A stretch of DNA of 64,000 nt from Diphasiastrum complanatum (Eukaryota > Streptophyta > Lycopodiopsida > Lycopodiales > Lycopodiaceae), in the NCBI GenBank assembly GCA_029204225.1, contig CM055102.1, positions 42,061,229 to 42,125,228 on the forward strand, written 5' to 3'. The notes below the pieces were generated by a model, which was not told the DNA's origin, did no database searches, and was given only the letters and a program-made list of their open reading frames with translations. Below, piece after piece: positions 48,272 through 58,835 of this stretch; the first letter of the stretch is position 1, and each line of letters begins with the position of its first letter. The translations under genes were made by a program, and so were the position numbers.

Positions 48272-49038
48272 ATGGATTGTATCCAATGTCAAAGTACAAT
48301 ATTTTGGACCTTACTTGAGTCTATTAATGACTCACAAGAGCCATTGATTGATTGATCATAAAACAAATCCAAACTAGACACACAAAATTGAGATCTAAAT
48401 TGACATATTTACATGGATCAAGCAAGAGCAATCTAAAATAATTAATCAAAAGTGATGATCACCCCGTACATGTGTGGTACAGTAGTACACCGGACGGCCT
48501 GTAGATAGCAAATGATGTTAAGAACACTTAGTTTTTGCTGAGATCCAAAAGAAATCAAAATACATAGTATAGAAGGTCAAGTTTGCCAATTAGCTCTAAA
48601 AAATAATCTAAGGCATTACTATGAAGAGATGATAATACATAGGAAGCATCTTCCCCGCTTTGAGTTAGGTGAAAATCCAGCATGTAAGAAGAAAGATGAT
48701 TGAGCTTTCTTCCCCAATTTGCCATTCTAGCCTCATCCTTGAGTCTTGCCATGTAGGTGGCTAGATTGATCAACCTACTCCAAAAATCTAGGAATTTGAT
48801 CCTATAATATAGAGCCACTACCAGACAAACTTGACCAGCTTTATAGATAGTTCACCACCTCTTAAAGGATCTCTTACAAGACGTTCGATAAACATGTCTC
48901 TATACATGTAGCATGCTTCAAAACTATACATCATGCCAAGCTATGAATTCCAAGACATTTTGTGCACTTGATGGTACATCAATTAATCTATTAAGTGCAT
49001 AAATAATGTTTCCAAAGACAACTTGCCTTGCTTGATTC
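48272..49038 (-). pseudogene. Unidentified frame, 87 codons, host to copia D
   Basis: The frame 48555-48818 (minus) encodes a hydrophobic, Leu-rich peptide (FLDFWSRLINLATYMARLK, then NWGRKLNHLSSYMLDF). A preceding frame, MNQARQVVFGNIIYALNRL, starts at about 49035 and is the sequence split by copia D. The segment at 48420-48520 resembles 34420-34510. No family recognised; it may be old retroelement sequence. Confidence 0.35.
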
Positions 49039-49043
49039 ATATG
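49039..49043. repeat. Target site duplication of copia D, left
   Basis: ATATG, matched by ATATG at 60976-60980. Confidence 0.9.
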
Positions 49044-50017
49044 TGTTGGAGAGAGGGAGAGTAGCAAGAGTTGAGAAAGGTGTCGTATGTTAGAAAAAAA
49101 AAAAATTAGCTCAGAGGGGTAAGACGAACACGAACGAGAAACAAACACGAACGAGAAACAAACTCGAACAAAAAAATTGTTCGTGCGTAGCGGAACGAGC
49201 TATGCGACTCTCTCCGAAAGCATGACTACGCCTATCAAAACAAACAGAACGTTAGTGATGGAAATCACGGTCATTCTTGATTACGTAGCCAAACATTAAT
49301 AAACGAAATGCCAGAAGAATAATTTGTCGCGAATAGCTAGACAAATTATGTGTCGCGAATGATTTGCGAAGAGCTAGACAGTGTTCGACAGATTAGTCGC
49401 GAAACATTTGCAAAAGAAAAGACTAAATGTTAGTCGTCTATTACTAGAAAGAGCAACTAGAAAGATCAAACATAATGAATAATAAGCATAGCAATATTAA
49501 CACAAATCTGAATGTAGAACAAAGAACTGTATCAGATTAAGTATATCAAGTATACATGTCAATAATCCGGTAGAGCACAAGACAGTAGCAGATGAAACCG
49601 TGTGCCCCACGAAACCTAATTGCTGACAAATTAAAGAATCAATGCATAGAGCATCTACTTTTGTCTATCTCTGATAAGCTTCTTTTCTTCGTTCTCTCTC
49701 GCTCACTAACTTATTAATGAATACGCAAATGGTATTCAATATATACATAATGTTATAGGTGTGCAGATGAAGAAAGTACAGGGTGGATGTGCTGTCTGTA
49801 GGAGATCGTGGGTGCCTGCAGTCGTCGTCCAGTCTGTTAGCGCAGCTGCATGAGTGTGAAGAGGGTGTGATGTCAGCCTTTGTTTTTTCGTCTTTTTTAT
49901 CGCCTGTGAGAATTTGCATGTGAATATGCAGACTACGCGACAACGCGAGTAAATATGCAGCATGAATGGAGGCAAATTAAAATGGGATTTAGGTGACTAG
50001 AGGAAATAAATCCAATA
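49044..50017 (-). repeat. Copia D 3' LTR (974 bp)
   Basis: The outer end is TGTTGGAGAGAGG on the plus strand; the inner end is CCAATA (for CCAACA). It carries repeats of CGAACGAGAAACAAAC near 49132-49165. It has about 100 bp (around 49235-49330) not found in the 5' copy. Confidence 0.92.
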
Positions 50018-50030
50018 CCCCCTCTTAATC
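50018..50030 (-). promoter_or_regulatory. Copia D polypurine tract
   Basis: The minus strand reads GATTAAGAGGGGG directly before the 3' LTR. Confidence 0.85.
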
Positions 50031-50035
50031 TGGAT

Positions 50036-50790
50036 CCATGAATGCCTTGATCTTCAGACTAAGCAATGCACAAAATTTGTTGTGTGCATTAACACTGAGT
50101 GCTTTCGTGAATATGTCTGCAACTATGTCCTGCGTTTTGCAATACGTTAAGCTTACTTTCTTGTTGAGAACCTTGTCCCTGATGTAGTGATATCTGATTT
50201 CAATGTGCTTACTCCTAGAGTGAAATCTACGGTTGGCCGATAAGGCAATAGCACTCTGATTATCACAAAATAAAATTGTAGGGCTATACTAATTCAGATT
50301 AACATCTGATAGTAAATTTCTCAACCAGAACGCTTCTTTGATAGATTGAGAAGTGAGACAGAAGTCTGCTTACGATTGTTCCATGAGATAGGACCACCGT
50401 TGAAGAAGAATGTAAATCCAAATGTGGATTTACGATTGTCTACATCTCTCCCCAACTTGCATCAGAATAACCACTGAGCTGATGAAGATTGTCATTGTTG
50501 ACATCTCCATAGCAGATGCACTGGTCCATGGTAGCTCGAATATATCTCATGACTCGTATGAGAGCCTTCCAATGGGTAACGCCAAGATTAGCCATGTATT
50601 GGTTGAGTGAGCTTACAACAAAAGAGATATCAGGTCTTGTACAGACCATTGCGTACATGAGAGATCCTAGTATCGACCGATAAGGGTATTCTCTCATTTG
50701 TCTTACTTTTTGCTTGGTCTGGGGACATTGGTCATTTGACAGATGCAGGCCTAGATCCATTGGTGAGTGAGCTAATTTGCAATTCATCAA
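50036..50790 (-). pseudogene. pol: Copia D RT C-terminus and RNase H
   Basis: The open part 50440-50790 has NCKLAHSPMDLGLHLSN, RSILGSLMYAMVCTRPDISF, NLGVTHWKALIRVMRYI and LSGYSDASWGEM (first RNase H Asp). Further boxes and the C-terminal end continue in other frames to the PPT. Here 'CTRPD' shows the usual copia 'T-R-P-D' before RNase H. Confidence 0.88.
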
Positions 50791-50844
50791 ATTGTATCTG
50801 TTGAGAATATTGTGAAGATAACTTTGTTGAGTGATGTAAATCAG

Positions 50845-51635
50845 TCAATTTGCTCTGTCTCTGTGGATTTGAGTTCCTAGACAGAAGTGAGCTTTGCCCA
50901 GATCAGTCATGTCAAACTCTAAAAATAGCATCTGCTTCGAATCCTTGACCATATTGGTATTGTTGTTGAAGAGCAACGTATCATCCACGTACAAGGTGAT
51001 GATAATGAAGGATTGTTGTACTGACTTAGAATAGACGTTGCAATCAACAGTGCTTGGTTTGAGTCCTTGTTCAATGAGGAATGTGTGATCCTCTGAAACC
51101 AAACTCTGACAGACTATTTCAAGCCGTATAATGTTTTGTGGAGTTTACAAACATGATTTTTCATACCTTCCAGAATGTATCCTTCGAGCTAGATCATGTA
51201 GATATCTTCTTGTATCACTCCATTCAAATAGGCTGTTTGTACATCGAGTTGATGCACTTCGAGATCAGTAGGTGCAGCATAAGACAGGAGCATTCGGATC
51301 GATGAATGTTTGATGACTGGACTAAAAGTCTCACTGTAGTCGACATTCGGGATTTGGGTGAATCCTCATGCTACCAATATTGCCTTCCTTAGGTCAATTG
51401 CTCCGTTGGCATTGTATTTGATCTTAAAGATCCATTTGTAATCAATGATATTGCAGCCAATAGGAGCTTCGACTAATGACCATATGTTGTTCTTGATTAG
51501 AGAGGAATACTCTCTGTCCAAAGCTTCTCTCCAGAGATCAAAGTCTGGTTGGCTGAGTGCCTCTTTGACTGTCGTCGGTTCATATATCAAGAGACAGACA
51601 GACTCAGGAGTATACCTTGTGGGCTTTGTGCACAC
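50845..51635 (-). pseudogene. pol: Copia D reverse transcriptase
   Basis: 51366-51635 has LWREALDREYSSL, WSLVEAPIGCNIIDYKWIFKIK and RKAILVA; the word YKA(R) is lost. In between, shifted frames carry LDVQTAYLNGVIQEDIYM. 50845-51102 has the catalytic ITLYVDDTLLFN and LFLEFDMTDLGKAHFCLG. A stop replaces the Trp/Gln after ILVA. Confidence 0.9.
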
Positions 51636-51725
51636 TGGGCTTGATCTTCTGGGAGGATTCGACTGAAGAACCGCTCCCGGGATTTGTTGCTGGGTAGTAG
51701 CAACATCTTCGTCTGATTCATTGTC

Positions 51726-52652
51726 TCAAAGTGGGTCGACAATAGACATGCCTGAGCCAGAAGTTCGGATTGTCGTGTCAATGGAAGGTGATGAGGGTTC
51801 TTCTTGAGCAACATCCTTGCCTTTGAGGTCGACAAACTGATCCTCGATGAAGACTGTATCCCGACTATACAAGCTTTCTTGGGTATTAGGATCATACAGC
51901 TTATAAGTATTATCAGATGATGTATATCCGATTAGGACGGTCTTGAGACCTTGGAAGTCCAATTTCTTTCTCGTGTCTTTTGGGATCTGCGCATAGTCAA
52001 TGCACCCAAACACTCTTAGGTTCTTCAAAGAAGGCTTAGAGCCTGTCCACACCTCGTGGGGTGTCTTGTATGAGAGGGCCTTGGTCGAACATCTGTTCTG
52101 GACGTAAGCTGTAGTGGAGATAGCTTCAGCCCAGAATCTCTTAGGCAATGATGCATGTGATAGCATACATTTGACAGATTCAACCAGAGTATGGTTCTTC
52201 CTCTCGGTTAAGCCATTAGACTGAGGACTGTAAGGAGTGATAAATTGTTGGTCAATGCCCTGGCTTTGGCAGTACTCCTTAAACTCGATAGAGATATATT
52301 CTCCACCGTTGTCTGATCTGAGGGCCTTAATTATCCTTCTGGTCTCCTTCTCTGCATGCTCCTTGAAGATTTTGAAGCAGTTGAAGGCTTCTAATTTCTT
52401 CTTTATAAAATACACTATGGTCCTTTTGGAAAATTCATCAATAAATGCTATAAAATATTTGGCATCCTTCAGCAAAGGATTTTTTATCGGGCCACAAATA
52501 TTTGAATGTACAACATCTAACAATCCTCTAGCAATGTGCTGATGGCTTGATTTAAAAGGTTTCCTAGTCTGTTTACCAACTAAACAGTCTTGACCTAACT
52601 CGACTCTTTCACAAGAATAGTCGAGATCAAGAACAATAGATTGTCTAGACAT
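51726..52652 (-). CDS. pol: Copia D integrase, 308 codons open
   Basis: Reads from SRQSIVLDLDYSCERVELG through QDCLVGKQTRKPF (zinc domain end) and the core: first Asp in VVHSNICGPIKNP is changed to Asn (N-I-C-G where family members have D-I-C-G), second Asp in ALRSDNGGEYIS, Glu in LTERKNHTL. C-terminal RVFGCIDYAQIPKDTRKK and LIGYTSSDNTYKLYD. Loss of the first catalytic Asp means this copy cannot integrate. Confidence 0.93.
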   Translation of the reverse strand: MSRQSIVLDLDYSCERVELGQDCLVGKQTRKPFKSSHQHIARGLLDVVHSNICGPIKNPLLKDAKYFIAFIDEFSKRTIVYFIKKKLEAFNCFKIFKEHAEKETRRIIKALRSDNGGEYISIEFKEYCQSQGIDQQFITPYSPQSNGLTERKNHTLVESVKCMLSHASLPKRFWAEAISTTAYVQNRCSTKALSYKTPHEVWTGSKPSLKNLRVFGCIDYAQIPKDTRKKLDFQGLKTVLIGYTSSDNTYKLYDPNTQESLYSRDTVFIEDQFVDLKGKDVAQEEPSSPSIDTTIRTSGSGMSIVDPL

Positions 52653-52985
52653 TCGTTGTATAGCAGCATGATTTAAATGACCAATTCTATAATGTTAAAG
52701 ACTTGGTCATTAACATTATACACTTGAATGAATTGAAGTACTGAGAGCCTGACTAGAGACAAATTTGTACAAGTATCCATGCCTCTTTTCGAGTGCTAGA
52801 ATCTTGCCTGTCCTATAAACTACTTTACACTGATCACATTCAAATTCTACTATGTGTCCTAGATCTGTGATTCTGCTTACAGAGAGCAGATTCGTAGATA
52901 AATTTGGTACATAAAGGACTTTAGAGAGCAGCTTAGACTGATCATTAGCAAAGTTTAATCGTACAGTGCCTTCACCTTTAATAGC

Positions 52986-53690
52986 CTATGTGCTATTGTC
53001 ACCAAGGTGGACATATTTCTGGATACTGTAAGGTGTATAGGACTCAAGACAGCCAATGAGGCTAGTCATATGCTGAGTGGCTCCAAAATCTAAGAAAAAA
53101 CTGTCGCCAGATGCCCCTTGATGGCCGGTCATGAAGGCATCATGATCCGCTTCTTGAATAGGCTGTGGTACTTCTGCAGCTGCATTAGCCACTTGATTCG
53201 AATGCCCCTTGATGTTGTTCTTTGCTTGAAGTATTCGGCAGTCTTGTATTTCGTGGTTGTTTCATTTGTAGTATCTGTAGAACAACTTCTTCTTTGTTTG
53301 CGGATTCGACTGTTCTTTGTGCTGAGCTGGTCTCTGGTCTGGCTTTGATTGCTTGGGGCCTTTCTTCTTCTTCTGCTTTGTCATGCTCTTGTTGGTGCAC
53401 AAGGCGTGAGAATCTGCTGAGAAACTTGAGGCTTCGTTCCTCTGCGTGTCTTCCTGCAACGACATAGTAATGACTCTCAAAAGAGTCAATTCTGGATGAG
53501 TCGTGATGATCATCACCCAGCTGTCGTAAGAGTTTGGCAAGCTTGTAAGCAGTTGGAGGAATTAGTCTAAGGGATAGGAGAAACTATTAGTGACTTAAGT
53601 ATGAAAATTTGATACTGAAAATACAGAACAAAAAAATAATTACTCTATTGGCTAGTAGAGTCTTGTACTATGGAAGCTTATCAAGCTATG
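52986..53690 (-). pseudogene. gag: Copia D gag C-terminus, zinc knuckle and protease
   Basis: 53262-53540 encodes the gag tail with KSMTKQKKKKGPKQSKPDQ and the first half of the zinc knuckle (FYRYYK, Cys positions lost, then NNHEIQDC). 52986-53192 encodes SFFLDFGATQHMTSL, a protease active site with D-F-G-A for D-S-G-A, and GDNST. The gag N-terminal domain is largely absent, so the element carries a deletion between PBS and about 53540. Confidence 0.8.
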
Positions 53691-53696
53691 AAAATA

Positions 53697-53708
53697 GCTC
53701 TGATACCA
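53697..53708 (-). promoter_or_regulatory. Copia D primer binding site
   Basis: The minus strand reads TGGTATCAGAGC directly before the 5' LTR end. Confidence 0.9.
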
Positions 53709-54246
53709 GGTTGGAGAGAGGGAGAGTTGAGAAAGGTGTCGTATGTTAGAAACGAAAAAATTTAGCTCAGAGGGGTAAGACGAACACAAACGAAAAATGA
53801 AACACGAACGAGAAACGAATTCGAATGAGAAATGAACTCGAACAAAAAATTGTTCGTGCGCAGCGGAACGAACTATGCGACTCTCTCCGAAAGCATGACT
53901 ATGTCGCGAATAGCTAGACAAATTATGTGTCACAAATGATTCGCAAAGAGCTAGACAGTGCTCGACAGATAATTAGTCGCGAAACATTCACAAAAGACAA
54001 GACTGAATGCTAGTTGTCTATTACCAGAAAGAGCAACTAGAAAGATCAGACATAATGAATAATAAACATAGCAATATCAACACAAATCTGAACGCAGAAC
54101 AAAGAATTGTATCAAATTAAGTATATCAAGTATACATGTCAATAATACAGTAGAGCACAAGACAATAGCGGACGAAACCGCGTGCCCTACGAAGCTTATT
54201 CAAACTGTAAAGGAATGAAACCTTATTGCTGACAAATTAAAGAATC
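53709..54246 (-). repeat. Copia D 5' LTR, inner part
   Basis: Matches 49044-49640 with a 100-bp deletion near 53898. The split point GAATC at 54242-54246 is the target site of D2. The outer part resumes at 60599. Confidence 0.9.
54242..54246. repeat. Target site duplication of D2, left
   Basis: GAATC; the right copy at 60594-60598 is TAATC, one mismatch. In the uninterrupted 3' LTR of D the site reads AAAGAATCAATGC. Confidence 0.8.
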
Positions 54247-54885
54247 TGTGAAAAAAGTGGATCTTGAATGGATCCAAACTCCCAAAATACTTGGCTAAGA
54301 TCTTTGCACAACAAGCTACAAAAGCTAGAAATGGCAAAGCATCCTAATGCTACCTTTGATACACATGAACTTGACAAAGCATTGAAGAGACAAAAGAAAC
54401 TAATAAAAGGTACTGATGACAGCCAAAAACAATAGCATACCAACCCTACAATAGCAGCCTATCACTTTTGGAAACCTCTTAACGTCATACACAATAGCTT
54501 GAAGACAATACACAAAGCAATGCTCTCAATGGAGGAAGAAACTGTGACAATGATCTATTGACCTCTCTCAACAATACAATAAGTTTCTCCAACCTGTTCT
54601 CCATGAATTTCAGCCTAATATAGGTGAGAGAGATGACTCTCTCTCCTCTCTCTAGAACTTAGGTCCCAATTTTAGGACACAAGTAGCCTAAAATAGCCAA
54701 TTTTGGCCTATATGTCCAAATAGCCAGATTTTGGTGTCATTTCGAAGGTCTTGAAGTTTGAGAATTCTTCAATATGAAATATATACTAGAATACAAGTGT
54801 CTAGGCCTCTTTTACATGTGTTAAAGGTTAGATCCAAAAGTATGTACAAAAATTGGCACTAGCTAGGAAATGTTGACAATTTTCA
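54247..54885 (-). repeat. D2 3' LTR
   Basis: Plus-strand reading TGTGAAAAAAGTGG...TTTTCA. Compared with the 5' LTR it lacks about 17 bp near 54861 and has scattered transitions. Confidence 0.93.
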
Positions 54886-54897
54886 CCCTCCCTCTTC
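54886..54897 (-). promoter_or_regulatory. D2 polypurine tract
   Basis: Minus strand GAAGAGGGAGGG next to the 3' LTR. Confidence 0.88.
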
Positions 54898-54981
54898 AAC
54901 ATTGGATGCTAGTTTTAACATAGATCTTGAGCACATTCCAAGATTAGATCTATGCTTATAATACAGGTCCTTTCCCAATGG

Positions 54982-56259
54982 TTAGGTGAAGATATCAGCC
55001 ACACACTCCAATGAAGAGACATGTTGAAGCTCCACCTCTTTGGCAATGACTTGGTCCCTCACAAAGTGATGAGCAATCTCAATGTGCTTGCTTCTAGCAT
55101 GGAAAACTGGATTGGTTGCCAAGATTTGGGCTGAAAGTTTGTCACAATAGATGATTGGTATCTTCTTAGAATCCATCAAGTGAAGATCCAATAGCATCCT
55201 CTTTATCCAAAGCATCTCCTTGGTGCATGTTGTCAATGCCTTGTACTCGGCCTCGGTGGAAGATAGAGAGATAATAGGTTGCTTCTTTGATAGCCATGAG
55301 ATAGCTCCCTCTCCAAGATATATTGCAAAGTCACTTGTTGACTTCCTATGCATTTGATCACCTGCAATATCTGAATCTGAAAAACCACAAAGGTTAGCTG
55401 AAGATCCTTCATACAAGATGCCAAAATCTCTAGATCCTGAGAGGTATCTTAGTACTCTCTTTCCTAGCTTCCAATGAGCCTCACTAGGATCTTGCATGAA
55501 TTGACTTAGTTTACCAACCACATAGCTTAGATCAGGTCTTGTGATGGTTAGCCAAATAAGAGATCCTATGAGCTTTCTATAGAGAGTAATGTCCTTGAAG
55601 GATCTTTCATTACCTCTTATAGATAGCTTTACATTTGATTCCATAGGAGTAGAAACTACTTTGCAATTTTCCATATAAAATCTTTTTAGAATAGAGTTAG
55701 AATACTTCTCTTGACAAATGAAAGTAGAATTAGAAGTCCTAACAACCTCTATTCCTAAGATATAGTGAAGCTTACCAAGATCTTGTATCTCAAACTTACT
55801 TTTAGGTGCCATCTTGATGTCATCTATATCTTCATTGATATCACCACTTAAGATTATGTCATCAACATAGATCAAAAGCAAAGTGATGTCACCATTATCA
55901 TTCAATCTGAAGTAGAGAGAATGATCATACTCACTCATGATGAAGTTTTGAGAGAGTGAGAAGGAATTGAACTTAGCATACCAACTTCTTGGTGCTTGCT
56001 TAAGCCCATACAAGCTCTTTTGTAGGAAACACACATGATTAGGTTCATCATGTGAAACATAGCCCTCGGGTTGATCCATGTAGATTTCCTCTTCAAGATC
56101 ACCATTCAAGAAAGCATTAGTAACATCCATTTGCCACATGTCCCGAACATAAAGAGTTGCAAGAGAGATAAGGGTTCGAATTGCTACCATCTTTGCCATG
56201 GGTGCAAAGGTCTCATCATAGTTAATGCCATACTCTTGAGCATACCCTTTTGCCACCAA
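54982..56259 (-). CDS. pol: D2 reverse transcriptase and RNase H (425 codons, open)
   Basis: An uninterrupted frame. RT: DVTNAFLNGDLEEEIYM with the first catalytic Asp (about residue 45), YGLKQAPRSWY (84-94), the catalytic LIYVDDIILSGD (YVDD about 131-134), and the thumb FKDITLYRKLIGSLIWLTI. RNase H: GFSDSDIAGDQMHRKS, SLSSTEAEYKALTTC, IIYCDKLSAQIL and FHARSKHIEIAHHFV, ending ECVADIFT then stop. All catalytic residues appear present. The Met at the start is internal to the original polyprotein; the preceding RT part is in another frame. Confidence 0.95.
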   Translation of the reverse strand: MVAKGYAQEYGINYDETFAPMAKMVAIRTLISLATLYVRDMWQMDVTNAFLNGDLEEEIYMDQPEGYVSHDEPNHVCFLQKSLYGLKQAPRSWYAKFNSFSLSQNFIMSEYDHSLYFRLNDNGDITLLLIYVDDIILSGDINEDIDDIKMAPKSKFEIQDLGKLHYILGIEVVRTSNSTFICQEKYSNSILKRFYMENCKVVSTPMESNVKLSIRGNERSFKDITLYRKLIGSLIWLTITRPDLSYVVGKLSQFMQDPSEAHWKLGKRVLRYLSGSRDFGILYEGSSANLCGFSDSDIAGDQMHRKSTSDFAIYLGEGAISWLSKKQPIISLSSTEAEYKALTTCTKEMLWIKRMLLDLHLMDSKKIPIIYCDKLSAQILATNPVFHARSKHIEIAHHFVRDQVIAKEVELQHVSSLECVADIFT

Positions 56260-57123
56260 TCTTGCCTTGTACCTTTTGATTGATCCATCTTCTTTTGTCT
56301 TGATCTTGAAGATCCATTACACCCAATTGCCTTCTTGCCTTTTGGAAGTTCCACCAGCCTCCAAGTGTTGTTCTTGATGAGTGCTTGATGCTCATGATCC
56401 ATGGCTTGGATCCATTCCTCCTTTTCTACACAAGTTGGTTCATCAAAAGAGGTAAGAAAAGCAAAGTTAGAGTTCTCCACCACTTGCTTTCCTTTTTCAT
56501 CATAGGTTAGCCTTGATGTCTTAGACCTTTGCCTTTGATTCCTTGAAGGTTGCTTTGGAGTGGCATCTCCACCTTCATCCAAGACATCTTTCACATCATG
56601 ACGATTACTAGGCACATCAATATCATCATCAATATTGACAACATTGGAAACATTCTCTTCATGAAAGATGACATCCCTACTTATGACAACTTTATTTGTA
56701 GAAGGAATGTACACTTTGTAAGCCTTGATTACTTCACTATAGCCAACAAACGCACCCTTCTTTGATGAAGGATCTTCTTTAGTTCTATCATCAAGAGTGA
56801 TGTTGACAAAACAAGTACAACCAAAGATCCTACAATGCTGACACTCAGCCTCCTACCATAGAGGACCTCAAAGGGAGTCTTACCATTCAAAGAAACACTT
56901 GCCCTCCTGTTACAAAGATAGTTAGCACATGCTAAAGCTCCCCCCCAATAGGGCTTAGCAAGATTAGCATGTAGTCTCATTGCCTTAGCACATTCACAAA
57001 GGGTTCTATTCCTCCTTTATGCCACTCCATTCTGTTGTGGAGTCCCAGGACTAGAGTACTTCCTCTTAATCCCATGTGCTATGCAAAAATCTTTGAACTT
57101 ATTTGAAGTGTATTCCCCTTCAT
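56184..57123 (-). pseudogene. pol: D2 integrase C-terminus, linker and RT N-terminus
   Basis: Contains YSSPGTPQQNGVA, then a TAA exactly where the catalytic Glu is expected before RRNRTL, AMRLHANLAKPYWGGALA, TPFEVLYGRR, then (56184-56714) the linker with YIPSTNKVVISRDVIF, TSRLTYDEKGKQVV, and WIQAMDHEHQALIKNNTWRL of RT. Frameshifts lie near 56980-57017, 56720 and 56290. Confidence 0.9.
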
Positions 57124-58358
57124 TATCTGATCTTTGTATTGAATTGATTTTCCACTTCATTCTTAAACTTGACAAATGCAGCAAACACTTCATCATTGGT
57201 TTTAAGAAGATAGACCCAAGTATACCTACTAAAGTCATCAATAAAAGCTGCATACATTTTTGCCCCACCATTGCTAGTTCTACTAAAAGAATGAAGATCC
57301 GAATGCACAAGTTGAAAAGATTCTTTAGATCTAGAAGTAGGTCTAGAATAAGCAAGTCTATGAGATTTGGACAAGGCACAATGTTCACAAAATGTATTAT
57401 TTGCAACAAGACTTTTAGGGAGACCAAGAACATGCTCTTTCTTTGCCATTACCTCCAAATATTTGAAGTTGGGATGGCCCAACCTCTTATGCCAAACTTC
57501 TTGGTTTGTCAATTGTTCCCTAGCCATACATCCTTCATTCTTAGAGATCACACATGCATCCAATTTGAAAAGTTTACCATGCCTTATTCCTTTAGCAATC
57601 AAGGATCCACACTTACTTATCAAACAAGCATCTCCAATGAACTCAACATCAAGCCCCTTGTCAATCATTTGACTAACACTAAGCAAGTTCTTAGTGATTG
57701 AAGGAATGTACAATACATTTTCAAGATTAGCTTTTCTATTTGTTGAAAGAAAAATAGGAATTGTGCCTATGCCTTTGATGTCACATTGACCATCATTTGT
57801 AGTACCGATGATGTTGCTCTCTCCCTCATAAGACAATAAGAATGAAAAGTATTCCTTATGTCTTGTCATGTGAGATGAGGCTTCACTATCAGTCCACCAA
57901 GGATCATTCCCATCTATATGTGCAAGAAAACTTGAAGTCATAACAAGAGATTCAGAAATGTTATCCTCTTCTTCATCTATTGCTAGATTTCCTTGCCTCT
58001 CACCTTGCTCTCTTTTCTTCTTATGACATTCATTAGCAAAATGACCTTTTATCCCACAATAAAAGCACCTGAACTTTGACTTATCTTTCTTTCTAAAAGA
58101 AGTAGAAGAGGAGGAGGAAGAGTGATCATCATGATCCAAGTTACCACCTTTGGACCATTTCCCTTTGCCTTTGACTTTGTCTTTTGTGAAGAAAGCCTCT
58201 TCACCTCCACCTTGCAAGGATGCACCATCAAGATTTGATTGCAACCTATGTTCTTCAGCGAATAAGATTTCTTGCAAGTCAACCACACTTGACAAGACTC
58301 TTTGAATGGCAAAACTTTGCACAAGGTTAGCATGTTCATCTAGCAAACCATTCAACAT
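57123..58358 (-). CDS. pol: D2 gag C-terminus, protease and integrase N-terminal half
   Basis: 411 open codons. Gag helices (LNGLLDEHANLVQSFAIQRV), zinc knuckle CFYCGIKGHFANEC (canonical C-x2-C-x4-H-x4-C), protease WWTDSEASSHMT (Glu for the usual Gly in D-S-G-A), GTIPIFLSTNRKANL, VWHKRLGHPNFKYLEV and FCEHCALSKSHRL (H-H-C-C zinc domain), first integrase Asp LVHSDLHSF. The frame ends by a one-base shift before the second Asp. Confidence 0.93.
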   Translation of the reverse strand: MLNGLLDEHANLVQSFAIQRVLSSVVDLQEILFAEEHRLQSNLDGASLQGGGEEAFFTKDKVKGKGKWSKGGNLDHDDHSSSSSSTSFRKKDKSKFRCFYCGIKGHFANECHKKKREQGERQGNLAIDEEEDNISESLVMTSSFLAHIDGNDPWWTDSEASSHMTRHKEYFSFLLSYEGESNIIGTTNDGQCDIKGIGTIPIFLSTNRKANLENVLYIPSITKNLLSVSQMIDKGLDVEFIGDACLISKCGSLIAKGIRHGKLFKLDACVISKNEGCMAREQLTNQEVWHKRLGHPNFKYLEVMAKKEHVLGLPKSLVANNTFCEHCALSKSHRLAYSRPTSRSKESFQLVHSDLHSFSRTSNGGAKMYAAFIDDFSRYTWVYLLKTNDEVFAAFVKFKNEVENQFNTKIR

Positions 58359-58835
58359 AACCTGGACTATTTCACCATCTTTTATGCTTTCATCAATGCA
58401 TGCTAGATCATCACTTTAAGGACTTAACCCTCAAGACAAATGCATGAGCACTTTCTCCCTCTCTTTGTCTACTAGAGAATATTTGTCTCCTTAGGGTCAA
58501 TACCCTAGATGTGGACTTTGATTCAAAGAGCTTTTTCAAGGCATTCCATGCCTCACTTGCACTTTGACTTTACCAACTTCCTTGAGAAGTTCATTGGTAA
58601 CATTCATTTTAATGATATGAAGAGCCCTTTAAGCCTTCTTATCAAACCTTTGTTGCTCTTGAACTATGGGTGGTCTCTCTTCAATTCCTACAACTATGTC
58701 CATGAGTTCATTCAACTCAAGTAAGGACTCCATCCTCACTTTCCAGGTAGAGTAGTTTGATGAACTCAACCTATCATTAGTTTCTAACATGATCCCACCA
58801 TTGGAAGCTCCTAGGCTAATGCACCTAGCACTCAC
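58359..58835 (-). pseudogene. gag: D2 gag N-terminal part
   Basis: The Met at 58835 begins SARCISLGASNGGIMLETND, followed by the copia gag words YSTWKVRMESLLELNELMD. After a stop near 58629 shifted frames carry LLKEVGKVK and further gag helices to 58358. It is preceded by the leader to the PBS. Confidence 0.82.
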
